Source: Martinezella multihospitum
GTDB taxonomy: Bacteria > Pseudomonadota > Alphaproteobacteria > Rhizobiales > Rhizobiaceae
Assembly: GCF_900094585.1 (NCBI RefSeq)
Contig: NZ_FMAG01000016.1
Location: 1-64,000 of the forward strand
Length of the DNA: 64,000 bases
Direction of reading: 5' to 3'
Below the pieces are notes generated by a model. It was not told the origin of the DNA. It searched no databases and worked only from the letters and a program-made list of their open reading frames with translations. Both the position numbers and the translations under genes were made by a program. Positions 50,811 through 59,340 of the stretch are shown piece after piece; the stretch's first letter is position 1; each line of letters starts with the position of its first letter.

Positions 50811-51135
50811 TAAAACCTCCGGCGGGCGTTCTGCTGAACGCCCGCCGGATGCTTATAGAGGGTATGAACCCTTGAAGACCGTTTCGCTTGCGCCTTGCAT
50901 TGGCGCGATGCGAGATTGCCGGCAGCCCGGATGGGCCGGTGCTGCCAACAACAACCGTTGACCTGTCATGGGGCAGGATTGCCGGATGCTTTCAGCCGAA
51001 GCTTCACGCTTCGGCCGACTTTCGAAAGCCTCTCGTTGTCTTGCCCGTGATGCGTCACACTTCGTGCGGTTGAAGATGCGCCCTGCCGAACTCGTCGGCC
51101 ACGGCGCCTTTTCCCGTACTGTGCAAGGATAAGAT
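50811..51135. other. rpsO-pnp interval
   Basis: These 325 bases begin with the 14-bp hairpin and hold no supported gene. A short TTCACGCTTCGGC region around 51000 could fold weakly. The last 20 bases contain AAGGATAAG, the pnp ribosome-binding site. Confidence 0.5.
50818..50849 (+). promoter_or_regulatory. Hairpin between rpsO and pnp
   Basis: A perfect 14-bp stem (TCCGGCGGGCGTTC / GAACGCCCGCCGGA) with a TGCT loop has no T-run after it. In E. coli the rpsO-pnp interval carries RNase III-cut stems that control pnp; a similar role here is inference. Confidence 0.6.
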
Positions 51136-53274
51136 ATGTTCGATATCCATACCGTCGAAATCGAGTGGGCAGGCCGCCCGCTGAAGCTGGAAACCGGCAA
51201 GATCGCCCGCCAGGCCGACGGCGCCGTCGTCGCCACCTATGGCGAGACCGTAGTGCTTGCGACCGTCGTTTCCGCCAAGGCTCCGAAGCCGGGCCAGGAT
51301 TTCTTCCCGCTCACCGTCAACTACCAGGAAAAGACCTACGCTGCCGGCAAGATCCCCGGCGGCTACTTCAAGCGCGAGGGCCGTCCGAGCGAAAACGAAA
51401 CGCTCGTTTCCCGCCTGATCGACCGTCCGATCCGCCCGCTCTTCCCGGAAGGCTACAAGAACGACACGCAGGTCGTCGTGACGGTCATCCAGCATGACCT
51501 CGAAAACGATCCGGACATCCTGTCCATGGTCGCGACCTCGGCTGCCTTGACGCTCTCCGGCATCCCGTTCATGGGCCCGATCGGCGGCGCTCGCGTCGGC
51601 TACATCAACGGCGAATACGTGCTGAACCCGCATCTCGACGAGATGGACGAGTCGACCCTCGACCTCGTCGTCGCCGGTACGCAGGACGCTGTTCTGATGG
51701 TTGAATCCGAAGCCAAGGAACTGCCTGAGGACGTCATGCTCGGCGCCGTCATGTTCGGTCACCGCGGCTTCCAGCCTGTCATTGACGCGATCATCAAGCT
51801 CGCCGAAGTTGCCGCCAAGGAGCCCCGCGACTTCCAGCCGGAAGACTATTCCGAGCTCGAGAAGGAAATGCTCGGCCTCGCCGAAGCCGAACTCCGCGAC
51901 GCCTACAAGATCACGCAGAAGGCCGATCGCTACGCCGCCGTCGACGCCGTCAAGGCCAAGGTCAAGGCACACTTCCTGCCCGAGGAAGGCGAAGCCAAGT
52001 ACACGGCCGAAGAAGTCGGCGCCATCTTCAAGCACCTGCAGGCCAAGATCGTTCGCTGGAACATTCTCGACACGTCGAGCCGCATCGACGGCCGCGACCT
52101 GTCGACCGTTCGCCCGATCGTCTCGGAAGTCGGCCTTCTGCCGCGCACGCACGGTTCGGCGCTGTTTACCCGCGGTGAAACGCAGGCAATCGTCGTCGCC
52201 ACGCTCGGCACCGGCGAAGACGAACAATATGTCGACAGCCTGACGGGCATGTACAAGGAGCGTTTCCTGCTCCATTACAACTTCCCTCCCTACTCGGTTG
52301 GCGAAACCGGCCGCATGGGCTCCCCGGGTCGTCGCGAAATCGGTCACGGCAAGCTCGCATGGCGCGCTATCCGCCCGATGCTGCCGTCGGCTGAACAGTT
52401 CCCCTACACGCTGCGCGTCGTCTCCGAAATCACCGAATCGAACGGCTCGTCCTCGATGGCGACGGTTTGCGGTACCTCCCTCGCTCTGATGGATGCCGGC
52501 GTGCCGCTGGCCAAGCCGGTTGCCGGCATTGCCATGGGTCTGATCCTGGAAGGCGATCGCTTCGCCGTTCTCTCCGACATTCTCGGCGACGAAGACCATC
52601 TCGGCGACATGGACTTCAAGGTTGCCGGCACGGAAGCAGGCATCACCTCGCTGCAGATGGACATCAAGATCGCCGGCATCACCGAAGAGATCATGAAGGT
52701 CGCTCTCAGCCAGGCCCAGGGCGGTCGCACCCACATCCTCGGCGAAATGGCCAAGGCCATCTCCGAGAGCCGTGGCCAGCTCGGCGAATTCGCACCGCGC
52801 ATCGAGGTCATGAACATTCCGGTCGACAAGATCCGTGAAGTCATCGGCTCCGGCGGCAAAGTCATTCGCGAAATCGTCGAAAAGACCGGCGCGAAGATCA
52901 ACATCGAAGACGACGGCACCGTCAAGATCGCCTCGTCCTCCGGCAAGGAAATCGAAGCGGCCCGCAAGTGGATCCACTCGATCGTCGCCGAGCCGGAAGT
53001 CGGCCAGATCTACGAAGGCACGGTCGTCAAGACCGCCGACTTCGGCGCCTTCGTCAACTTCTTCGGCGCCCGCGACGGCCTCGTCCACATCTCGCAGCTC
53101 GCTTCCGAGCGCGTTGCCAAGACGCAGGACGTCGTCAAGGAAGGCGACAAGGTCTGGGTCAAGCTGCTCGGCTTCGACGAGCGCGGCAAGGTTCGCCTGT
53201 CCATGAAGGTCGTCGACCAGGCCACCGGCCAGGAAATCGCTGCAGACAAGAAGAAGGACGACGCGGCCGAATAA
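51136..53274 (+). CDS. pnp: Polynucleotide phosphorylase
   Basis: Pnp degrades RNA from the 3' end using phosphate and can also add tails. The 712-residue protein has two RNase PH-like domains. The first includes the FFRREGRPSE-like segment GGYFKREGRPSENETLVSRL, and the second GSSSMATVCGTSLALMDAGV. A KH domain follows (VIGSGGKVIREIVEKTG), then an S1 domain (YEGTVVKTADFGAFVNFFGA). The acidic C-terminus is short. It probably also is transcribed from the rpsO promoter. Confidence 0.97.
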   Translation: MFDIHTVEIEWAGRPLKLETGKIARQADGAVVATYGETVVLATVVSAKAPKPGQDFFPLTVNYQEKTYAAGKIPGGYFKREGRPSENETLVSRLIDRPIRPLFPEGYKNDTQVVVTVIQHDLENDPDILSMVATSAALTLSGIPFMGPIGGARVGYINGEYVLNPHLDEMDESTLDLVVAGTQDAVLMVESEAKELPEDVMLGAVMFGHRGFQPVIDAIIKLAEVAAKEPRDFQPEDYSELEKEMLGLAEAELRDAYKITQKADRYAAVDAVKAKVKAHFLPEEGEAKYTAEEVGAIFKHLQAKIVRWNILDTSSRIDGRDLSTVRPIVSEVGLLPRTHGSALFTRGETQAIVVATLGTGEDEQYVDSLTGMYKERFLLHYNFPPYSVGETGRMGSPGRREIGHGKLAWRAIRPMLPSAEQFPYTLRVVSEITESNGSSSMATVCGTSLALMDAGVPLAKPVAGIAMGLILEGDRFAVLSDILGDEDHLGDMDFKVAGTEAGITSLQMDIKIAGITEEIMKVALSQAQGGRTHILGEMAKAISESRGQLGEFAPRIEVMNIPVDKIREVIGSGGKVIREIVEKTGAKINIEDDGTVKIASSSGKEIEAARKWIHSIVAEPEVGQIYEGTVVKTADFGAFVNFFGARDGLVHISQLASERVAKTQDVVKEGDKVWVKLLGFDERGKVRLSMKVVDQATGQEIAADKKKDDAAE

Positions 53275-53581
53275 GCTGCGCCTTCATAAACTTTCCGGGG
53301 CGCGGGATTCGTTTCCGCGCCCCTTTTATATTGAAGAGGCTGGCGATTTCGGTTTTTCCGAAGCTCTGTGCCCGGCCCCTCACCCTAGCCCTCTCCCCGC
53401 AATGCGGGGAGAGGGGATTTGACAGCGCTTGATGATCGCCCTCTCCCAGACTGGGCATGTTGTCTTGCTCTGTGGTCCCCTCTCCCCTTCCCAACGGGGA
53501 GAGGGCTAGGGTGAGGGGCAAGCACTAGGACAGACATCTGCCCGCAGGCCCAACCAACGAAACAATAACGAGACCACGCCC
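53275..53581. other. Intergenic region with an inverted-repeat element
   Basis: The first 60 bases after pnp contain GGGGCGCGGG and CCGCGCCCC around 53298-53323, followed by TTTTAT, a likely pnp terminator. The rest is mainly the 145-bp element. The last 60 bases should hold the promoter of the methyltransferase gene. Confidence 0.55.
53375..53519. mobile_element. 145-bp element with terminal inverted repeats
   Basis: The ends are GCCCCTCACCCTAGCCCTCT and AGAGGGCTAGGGTGAGGGGC, perfect inverted repeats, each continuing into CCCCG / CGGGG. The left arm carries its own CTCCCCGCAATGCGGGGAG stem. Only about 75 bases lie between the arms and no protein is encoded. The right arm matches the repeat at 30932-30994. 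Confidence 0.75.
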
Positions 53582-54598
53582 ATGAGCCGCGATGCCCTGA
53601 AGACCCTGTTCCATCCCTTTGCCTCCGGCACCGTCGACGCTCCCGGCGAGGGTCAGCGGATCCTGTTCCTAGGCGCCGAGGCCGGCTTTGCGCTGCCGGA
53701 GGGCTTTGCTGCCGAGCTTTCCGCCGTTCAGGGTTTCCGCCCCTTCTATCGCCAGCTGCAGGCGCAGCGCATCAACGTGACGCCGGAGATCGAGGGCGAA
53801 GGCTATGACGGCGCGCTGGTGCTCTGCGGCAAGCATAAGGGTGAGAATGAGGACCATATCGCCGAAGCGCTTTCGCGCGTGAAAGAAGGCGGGCTCATCG
53901 TCGTTGCCGGCGGCAAGGAAGACGGCATCCAGCCACTGCGCAAGCGCATCGAAGCCTTCGGCCTCGAGATCGAGCATATGCCGAAATATCACGGCGTTGC
54001 CTTCTGGTTTGCCCGTCCTGCCGATATCAAGCTGTTGACGGCGCAGCTCGCCAGGCCGGCAACGCGCGTCGACGACAGCTTCACAACGGCGCCCGGCATG
54101 TTCTCCCACGACCGTGTCGATGCCGGTTCGGAGCTGCTCGCGTCGCGCCTGCCGACCGACTTTTCCGGCGATGCCGCCGATTTCGGTGCCGGCTGGGGCT
54201 ATCTTTCCGTCGAACTCGCAATGAAGTCACCACGGATTGCACGTATCGACCTCTACGAGGCCCATTACGGCTCTCTGGAGGCCGCGCGCACCAATCTGCT
54301 ATCACACTGCCCGAAGGTCGCTCAGCGCTTCTTCTGGCACGATCTGGCGAGCGAGCCGGTCAAGGACAAGTACGACCTGATCATCATGAACCCGCCTTTC
54401 CACGAAGGCCATGCCGCCGAGCCTTCGCTCGGCCAGGCGATGATCAAGACGGCCGCTTCGGCGCTGCGCGGCGGCGGCCGCCTGATGCTGGTCGCCAATC
54501 GCGGCCTGCCCTACGAGCCGGTGCTGGCGGAGAACTTCAAGGAATTCGGAGAGACCTGCCGCAATGCCCGCTACAAGGTGCTCTGGGCAAAGAAGTAA
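53582..54598 (+). CDS. RsmC-like rRNA methyltransferase
   Basis: The 338-residue protein resembles RsmC, which methylates G1207 of 16S rRNA using SAM. It has an N-terminal non-catalytic domain and a C-terminal Rossmann domain with ADFGAGWGYLSVELA (SAM binding) and IIMNPPFHEGH, the NPPF motif of N2-guanine methyltransferases. The ATG at 53582 follows AACGAGACC. It stands alone between two repeat elements. The base it modifies is inferred from the family. Confidence 0.88.
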   Translation: MSRDALKTLFHPFASGTVDAPGEGQRILFLGAEAGFALPEGFAAELSAVQGFRPFYRQLQAQRINVTPEIEGEGYDGALVLCGKHKGENEDHIAEALSRVKEGGLIVVAGGKEDGIQPLRKRIEAFGLEIEHMPKYHGVAFWFARPADIKLLTAQLARPATRVDDSFTTAPGMFSHDRVDAGSELLASRLPTDFSGDAADFGAGWGYLSVELAMKSPRIARIDLYEAHYGSLEAARTNLLSHCPKVAQRFFWHDLASEPVKDKYDLIIMNPPFHEGHAAEPSLGQAMIKTAASALRGGGRLMLVANRGLPYEPVLAENFKEFGETCRNARYKVLWAKK

Positions 54599-54901
54599 GC
54601 AATGAATGGCGGTCAAATGGCCGCCATTTTTATGCGAGGCTCAACCGCGCTGCTTGGCGCCGCAGAATACCCCAGGGCTCTTTCTTCACCATCTCTACCG
54701 TCATCCTCGGGCTTGACCCGAGGATCCACGCACAAGCGTTTCAACCGGATGCATCATCTCTGGTTGAGCCACAAACGAGAGTGCGGCGCGGATCGTTGTT
54801 ACGATGCCCGCGGACGCGGCAACGCACACGGGACTTGTGTCTGGATCCTCGGGTCAAGCCCGAGGATGACGAAGTGTGAATATGCCGCGATGGCAAACCG
54901 A
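54599..54901. other. Intergenic region between convergent genes
   Basis: The first 35 bases contain GAATGGCGGTCAAATGGCCG CCATTTTTAT, a stem with a T-run that probably ends the methyltransferase transcript. The 171-bp inverted-repeat element at 54700-54870 takes up more than half of the rest. No gene is supported. Confidence 0.6.
54700..54870. mobile_element. 171-bp MITE-like element with perfect 29-bp inverted ends
   Basis: GTCATCCTCGGGCTTGACCC plus GAGGATCCA at the left is the exact reverse complement of TGGATCCTCGGGTCAAGCCC plus GAGGATGAC at the right. Each arm is itself a stem (CCTCGGG / CCCGAGG). ACAAG / CTTGT extends the pairing inward. No protein is encoded. No clear target duplication was seen. 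Confidence 0.75.
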
Positions 54902-55480
54902 TCACACCTCACGCGACGCCCTTGCCGCCCATTCCCAGCTCAGCACAGCATAGACGCATTCATCGCCCCAAATGCCGTTGAAGCGATCGCTTTCAATCAA
55001 AAGCGCCTCGCGACGCAGACCAAGCCGCTCGACGACGCCGACGGAGCCGGCGTTCTTCGCATCCAGTCGCGCGAAGATCCGGTGAAAGCCGAATTTTTCG
55101 AAACCGAGGGTAATCATGGCTTCTGCCGCTTCGGTGGCATACCCCTTGCCGGCATAGGCGGGATTGAAGATATAGCCGAGCTCGGCTTGAAGTGCGGCCT
55201 TGTTGACGAGCTTCAAGCTGACCTGGCCCATCAGGGCATCATCCTCGCATCGCATGACGGCGCAACGGAGAATATCGCCGTCTTCCGACAAACGCGTATT
55301 GAAGCTGGCGTCGAAACGCTCGCGCATCTCCTCTTCCGACGGAGGATCGCTGTAGAGATAACGATAGATCTCCGGCAGAGAACGGTAAGCGCTGTAGGCT
55401 TCGAAATCCTCCGGCACAAAGCGGCGAAGGATGAGGCGATCCGTAGAGGCAAAATATTCGCTGTCCGCGAGTGTCATCAA
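54902..55480 (-). CDS. GNAT-family N-acetyltransferase (RimJ/RimL type)
   Basis: The 192-residue protein transfers an acetyl group from acetyl-CoA. It resembles the RimJ/RimL group that acetylates protein N-termini or small molecules. Marks are TDRLILRRFVPEDFEAY near the start, GYIFNPAYAGKGYATEAAEA with the acetyl-CoA loop, and NAGSVGVVERLGLRREALL. The substrate cannot be assigned. It is in the same direction as the HIT gene 31 bases upstream and may share a transcript with it. Confidence 0.88.
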   Translation of the reverse strand: MMTLADSEYFASTDRLILRRFVPEDFEAYSAYRSLPEIYRYLYSDPPSEEEMRERFDASFNTRLSEDGDILRCAVMRCEDDALMGQVSLKLVNKAALQAELGYIFNPAYAGKGYATEAAEAMITLGFEKFGFHRIFARLDAKNAGSVGVVERLGLRREALLIESDRFNGIWGDECVYAVLSWEWAARASREV

Positions 55481-55511
55481 GCATCCAAAATGTTCGTGCT
55501 GGCAGGGCTAC

Positions 55512-55877
55512 TCAATCCGGTCGCGCGGCCGGCAATTCCATATCACCCAGCCGGCGCGGGATCAGATGGACATGGGCATGAAAGATTTTCTGGCCGGCCG
55601 CATGGCCGATGTTCGACCCGAAGTTAAATCCGCTGACGGATGGGTCTTCGCTTCCGATCGCCTCTTGGCACCGCACAGCAAGTTGGTGAATGGCTTCACG
55701 CTCATTCGCATCAGTTGCGAAAATATCCGCCACATGGCGCCTGGGAATGATCAGCGTGTGCAGCGGCCGCACCGGGAATTTGTCCCTGATCGCAAAGGCG
55801 GCAGTGTTTTCGACAAGGATGGTCAGTTCGGACACACAGCAAAAGATGCAGTTCTCACCCGCCACACAGACCTCCAT
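55512..55877 (-). CDS. HIT-family protein with complete triad
   Basis: The 121-residue protein is a histidine-triad hydrolase or transferase. It has the N-terminal CIFC pair, HTLIIPRRHVADIF, and the triad HAHVHLIPRR near the end. Family members act on nucleotide derivatives such as AMP-lysine or dinucleoside polyphosphates. It lies upstream of the GNAT gene in the same direction and downstream of fabI. The other HIT protein of this window, at 33774, lacks part of the triad. Confidence 0.9.
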   Translation of the reverse strand: MEVCVAGENCIFCCVSELTILVENTAAFAIRDKFPVRPLHTLIIPRRHVADIFATDANEREAIHQLAVRCQEAIGSEDPSVSGFNFGSNIGHAAGQKIFHAHVHLIPRRLGDMELPAARPD

Positions 55878-55961
55878 TAAAGCTTAGGGCCGCTCGTGGC
55901 GGCCCCAAAATGCTATAGAATTTGCGATTGAGGCGATAGCTTCCGCACTCAAACGCTTGAC

Positions 55962-56768
55962 TTATTCCGCGTCCGCGCTCGACAGCGTTTCCAGTGTCGG
56001 CATCGAGGTGATGTTGTAGCCGGCATCGACGAAGTGGATTTCGCCGGTCACGCCTGCCGAGAGATCCGACAGGAGATAGAGCGACGAGGAGCCGACCTGA
56101 TCGATGGTGACGGACTTGCGCAGCGGCGCGTTGCGCTGGTTCCACGACAGGATGGCGCGGGCATCGGAAATGCCGGCGCCGGCGAGCGTGCGGATCGGGC
56201 CGGCGGAAACGGCGTTGACGCGAATGCCGCGCGGGCCGTAATCGGCAGCGAGATAGCGAACGGAGGCCTCGAGTGCGGCCTTGGCGACACCCATGACGTT
56301 GTAGTTCGGGATGACGCGCGTCGAGCCGTTATAGGTCAGCGTCAGCATGCTGCCGCCCTCGGTCATCAGCTCGGCGGCGCGCTTGGCAATCTCGGTGAAG
56401 GAGAAGCAGGAAATCACCATGGTACGGGTGAAGTTCTCCCGCGTGGTGTCGGCATAAAGCCCCTTCAGCTCGTTCTTGTCGGAAAAGCCGATGGCATGGA
56501 CGATGAAATCCAGTTTGCCCCAGCGCTCCTTGATCGCCGCGAAGACGGAATCGACCGATGCGAGATCCTCGACGTCGCACGGCAGAAGGAAATCCGAGCC
56601 GACTTCGGCTGCCAGCGGCTTGACGCGCTTGCCGAGAGCTTCGCCCTGAAAGGTGAAAGCCAGTTCCGCGCCTTCGGCTGCAAGCGCCTTCGAAATACCC
56701 CAGGCAATCGAGTGATTGTTTGCGACGCCCATGATGAGGCCGCGCTTACCCTGCATGATTCCCGTCAT
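55962..56768 (-). CDS. fabI: Enoyl-ACP reductase (NADH)
   Basis: FabI performs the last reductive step of each fatty-acid elongation cycle and is the target of triclosan. The 268-residue protein has GVANNHSIAWGISKALA (nucleotide binding) and the catalytic Tyr156-x6-Lys163 in YNVMGVAK, with Tyr146 in LTYNGS. It starts four bases after the fabB stop codon and is the last gene of the fabA-fabB-fabI operon. Rhizobia usually carry a second FabI gene elsewhere. Confidence 0.96.
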   Translation of the reverse strand: MTGIMQGKRGLIMGVANNHSIAWGISKALAAEGAELAFTFQGEALGKRVKPLAAEVGSDFLLPCDVEDLASVDSVFAAIKERWGKLDFIVHAIGFSDKNELKGLYADTTRENFTRTMVISCFSFTEIAKRAAELMTEGGSMLTLTYNGSTRVIPNYNVMGVAKAALEASVRYLAADYGPRGIRVNAVSAGPIRTLAGAGISDARAILSWNQRNAPLRKSVTIDQVGSSSLYLLSDLSAGVTGEIHFVDAGYNITSMPTLETLSSADAE

Positions 56769-56772
56769 TGCC

Positions 56773-57996
56773 TTATCCGTTGTAGCGCTGGAATACGAGC
56801 GTGGCGTTGGTGCCGCCGAAGCCGAAGGAGTTCGAAAGAGCGATATCGAACTTGGCGTTGTCGATACGCTTGCGCACGACCGGCACGCCTTCGAATTCCG
56901 GATCGAGTTCGGTGATGTGAGCGCTTTCGCCGATGAAACGCTCCTGCATCATCAGGATCGAGTAGATCGATTCCTGAACGCCGGCTGCGCCGAGCGAATG
57001 GCCCGTCAGCGACTTGGTCGACTGGATCGGCGGGATCTTGTCGCCGAAGACTTCGCGGATCGCGCCGATTTCCTTGCTATCGCCCACCGGCGTCGAGGTG
57101 CCGTGGGTGTTGATGTAGTCGATATCGCCCTTCACGGTGGCGAGCGCCTGGCGCATGCAGCGCACGGCACCCTCGCCCGATGGCGCCACCATGTCGTAAC
57201 CGTCTGAAGTGGCGCCGTAGCCGATGATCTCGGCATAGATCTTGGCGCCGCGGGCCTTGGCGTGTTCCAGCTCTTCCAGAACCAGCACGCCCGCGCCGCC
57301 GGCGATGACAAAGCCGTCACGCTTGGCATCATAGGCGCGCGAGGCGGTTTCCGGGTGGTTTTCGTTGAAATCCGACGACATCGCTCCCATGGCGTCGAAG
57401 AGGTTCGACATGGTCCAGTCGAGGTCTTCGTGGCCGCCGGCGAACATGACGTCCTGCTTGCCCCACTGGATCATTTCAGCGGCATTGCCGATGCAATGCG
57501 CGGAGGTCGAGCAGGCCGACGAGATGGAGTAGTTGACACCGTGGATCTTGAACCAGGTCGCAAGCGTGGCCGAGGCGGTCGACGACATCGACTTCGGCAC
57601 GGCGAAAGGTCCGATGCGCTTCGGGCTGTTGTTCTTGCGGGTGATGTCGGCAGCCTCAATCAGCGTGCGGGTCGACGGGCCGCCGGAGCCCATGATGATG
57701 CCGGTGCGCTCGTTGGTGATATCACCTTCCTCGAGGCCGCTGTCTGCGATCGCCTGCTTCATGGCGACGTGGTTCCAGGCACCGCCCTGCGACAGGAAGC
57801 GCATGGCGCGGCGATCCACCAGGTCCGTCGTATCGATCTTCGGCGCACCCCAGACCTGGCACTTGAAACCGTGCTCGGCGAAATCGGGGGAGAAGGAAAT
57901 GCCGGATTTGGCGTCGCGCAGCGAGGCGGTCACCTCTTGAGCATTGTTTCCAATCGAAGAGACAATACCCAGACCCGTAACAACTACCCGTCTCAT
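56773..57996 (-). CDS. fabB: Beta-ketoacyl-ACP synthase I
   Basis: FabB extends acyl-ACP and, with FabA, is required for unsaturated fatty-acid synthesis. The 407-residue protein has the catalytic Cys162 in SSACSTSAHCIG, His in NTHGTSTPVGD and His in SLTGHSLGAAG. The ATG at 57996 gives MRRVVVTGLGIVSSIG, the normal family start. An open frame upstream into fabA is not a fusion. It lies 53 bases after fabA and directly before fabI. Confidence 0.96.
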   Translation of the reverse strand: MRRVVVTGLGIVSSIGNNAQEVTASLRDAKSGISFSPDFAEHGFKCQVWGAPKIDTTDLVDRRAMRFLSQGGAWNHVAMKQAIADSGLEEGDITNERTGIIMGSGGPSTRTLIEAADITRKNNSPKRIGPFAVPKSMSSTASATLATWFKIHGVNYSISSACSTSAHCIGNAAEMIQWGKQDVMFAGGHEDLDWTMSNLFDAMGAMSSDFNENHPETASRAYDAKRDGFVIAGGAGVLVLEELEHAKARGAKIYAEIIGYGATSDGYDMVAPSGEGAVRCMRQALATVKGDIDYINTHGTSTPVGDSKEIGAIREVFGDKIPPIQSTKSLTGHSLGAAGVQESIYSILMMQERFIGESAHITELDPEFEGVPVVRKRIDNAKFDIALSNSFGFGGTNATLVFQRYNG

Positions 57997-58049
57997 GTCG
58001 ATGACCTTTTCTAAAACATCTGTCTTTGTGGAGGCGGCGGTGCCGCGGT

Positions 58050-58565
58050 TCAGGCAACCTTGTCCTTGGACAGGCCCACGCGCAGGTCCGTCGCCTGATA
58101 GATGGTCTCGCCGTCGGCCTTCAGCCAGCCGTCGGCAGTGCCAAGGACGAGGCGCCCGCGCATGACGCGCTTGAAGTCGATGCCGTATTCGAGAAGCTTC
58201 GTATCCGGACGAACCATGCCCTTGAACTTCACTTCGCCTGTCGAAAGCGCCATGCCGCGGCCGGGCTCGCCGAGCCAGCCGAGGAAGAAGCCGGTCAGCT
58301 GCCACATGCCGTCGAGCCCGAGGCAGCCCGGCATGATCGGATTGCCGGCAAAATGGCAGGGGAAGTACCAATCATCAGGGCGCACGTCGTATTCGGCGCG
58401 AATATAGCCCTTGTCGAAGGCTCCGCCCGTCTCGGAAATATCGGTAATGCGATGGACCATCAGCATCGGTGGCAGGGGAAGCTGTGCGTTGCCCGGGCCG
58501 AACAGCTCGCCGCGGCCACAGGACAGGATTTCCTCGTAATTGAAGCTGGATTGTCTCGTCGTCAT
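58050..58565 (-). CDS. fabA: 3-hydroxydecanoyl-ACP dehydratase/isomerase
   Basis: FabA dehydrates 3-hydroxydecanoyl-ACP and isomerises the product to the cis-3 form, starting unsaturated fatty-acid synthesis. The 171-residue protein has the catalytic His71 in FPCHFAGNPIMPG and Asp85 in GLDGMWQL, matching His70 and Asp84 of E. coli FabA. It is the first gene of the fabA-fabB-fabI operon and is divergent from irr, with a 297-base promoter region. Confidence 0.96.
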   Translation of the reverse strand: MTTRQSSFNYEEILSCGRGELFGPGNAQLPLPPMLMVHRITDISETGGAFDKGYIRAEYDVRPDDWYFPCHFAGNPIMPGCLGLDGMWQLTGFFLGWLGEPGRGMALSTGEVKFKGMVRPDTKLLEYGIDFKRVMRGRLVLGTADGWLKADGETIYQATDLRVGLSKDKVA

Positions 58566-58862
58566 AAAAATTCCGTTTCCCCCGCATGAATGCCGATGGA
58601 TGTGAAGCTTTAGTGCAAGATCGACAGAAAATGAAGCGCAACCATCACACTCTCATTCAGCCGTTCGATCGAACGCACCAGCTCTTATGTGGTGGTCGCA
58701 TACAGGAACGCCAGAGCCGCTACCAGTGCCAAATGCGGCAAAAGCCCGATTTTTCCGGCTTTTGAGCACCTTCCCACCCCATTGAAACTATTGAAAGCAA
58801 TCAAGGCAAAAGTTATATGGCTTAGTAAAGAATTATAGAGATCAGGAATCCGGAGTCCCTGA

Positions 58863-59285
58863 ATGGCGGAAGAAGCCGAAATCGCGATCGAGAGCAGGCT
58901 GCGCAATGTGGGCCTGAGGCCGACCAGGCAGCGCATCGCGCTCGGCGATCTTCTCTTCGCCAAGGGGGATCGCCATCTGACCGTAGAGGAGCTTCACGAG
59001 GAAGCTGTCGCCGCCGGCGTTCCGGTTTCGCTCGCGACTGTCTACAACACGCTGCATCAATTTACCGAGGCAGGCCTGATCCGCGTGCTCGCCGTCGAAA
59101 GCACTAAGACCTATTTCGACACCAACGTCTCCGATCATCATCACTTTTTCGTGGAAGGCCACAACGAAGTGCTGGATATTCCGATCAGCAATCTGACGAT
59201 CGACAATCTGCCAGAGCCGCCGAAGGGCATGGAAATCGCCCATGTCGACGTGGTGATCCGCCTGCGCCGCAAGCAGAGGCAATAG
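58863..59285 (+). CDS. irr: Iron response regulator Irr (Fur family)
   Basis: Irr is a Fur-family regulator that controls haem and iron genes in rhizobia and is degraded or inactivated in the presence of haem. The 140-residue protein has the DNA-binding part LRPTRQRIALGDLLF and SLATVYNTLHQF, and the His triplet DHHHFF (His92-94) that binds haem. It lacks the N-terminal Cys-containing haem motif of Bradyrhizobium Irr, as in other Rhizobium species. It is divergent from fabA, a typical rhizobial arrangement. Confidence 0.93.
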   Translation: MAEEAEIAIESRLRNVGLRPTRQRIALGDLLFAKGDRHLTVEELHEEAVAAGVPVSLATVYNTLHQFTEAGLIRVLAVESTKTYFDTNVSDHHHFFVEGHNEVLDIPISNLTIDNLPEPPKGMEIAHVDVVIRLRRKQRQ

Positions 59286-59340
59286 GATTGTCTTCCAACC
59301 ATTTGCTATTGCCTACTGCCTAATTCCTACTGCCTCACAT

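Noticed and set aside
51055..53088. 677-residue open frame antisense to pnp
   Set aside because: The same codon-bias shadow effect. It has Asp/Gly/Val-rich low-complexity composition and no motif.
56773..58371. Fusion of fabA C-terminal part with fabB, suggested by one long frame
   Set aside because: The frame runs through fabA in a different reading frame from the real FabA protein. fabB has its own normal ATG at 57996.
58685..58963. 92-residue minus-strand frame ending near fabA and overlapping irr
   Set aside because: The N-terminal half is antisense to irr. The hydrophobic C-terminus is chance; there is no ribosome-binding site.
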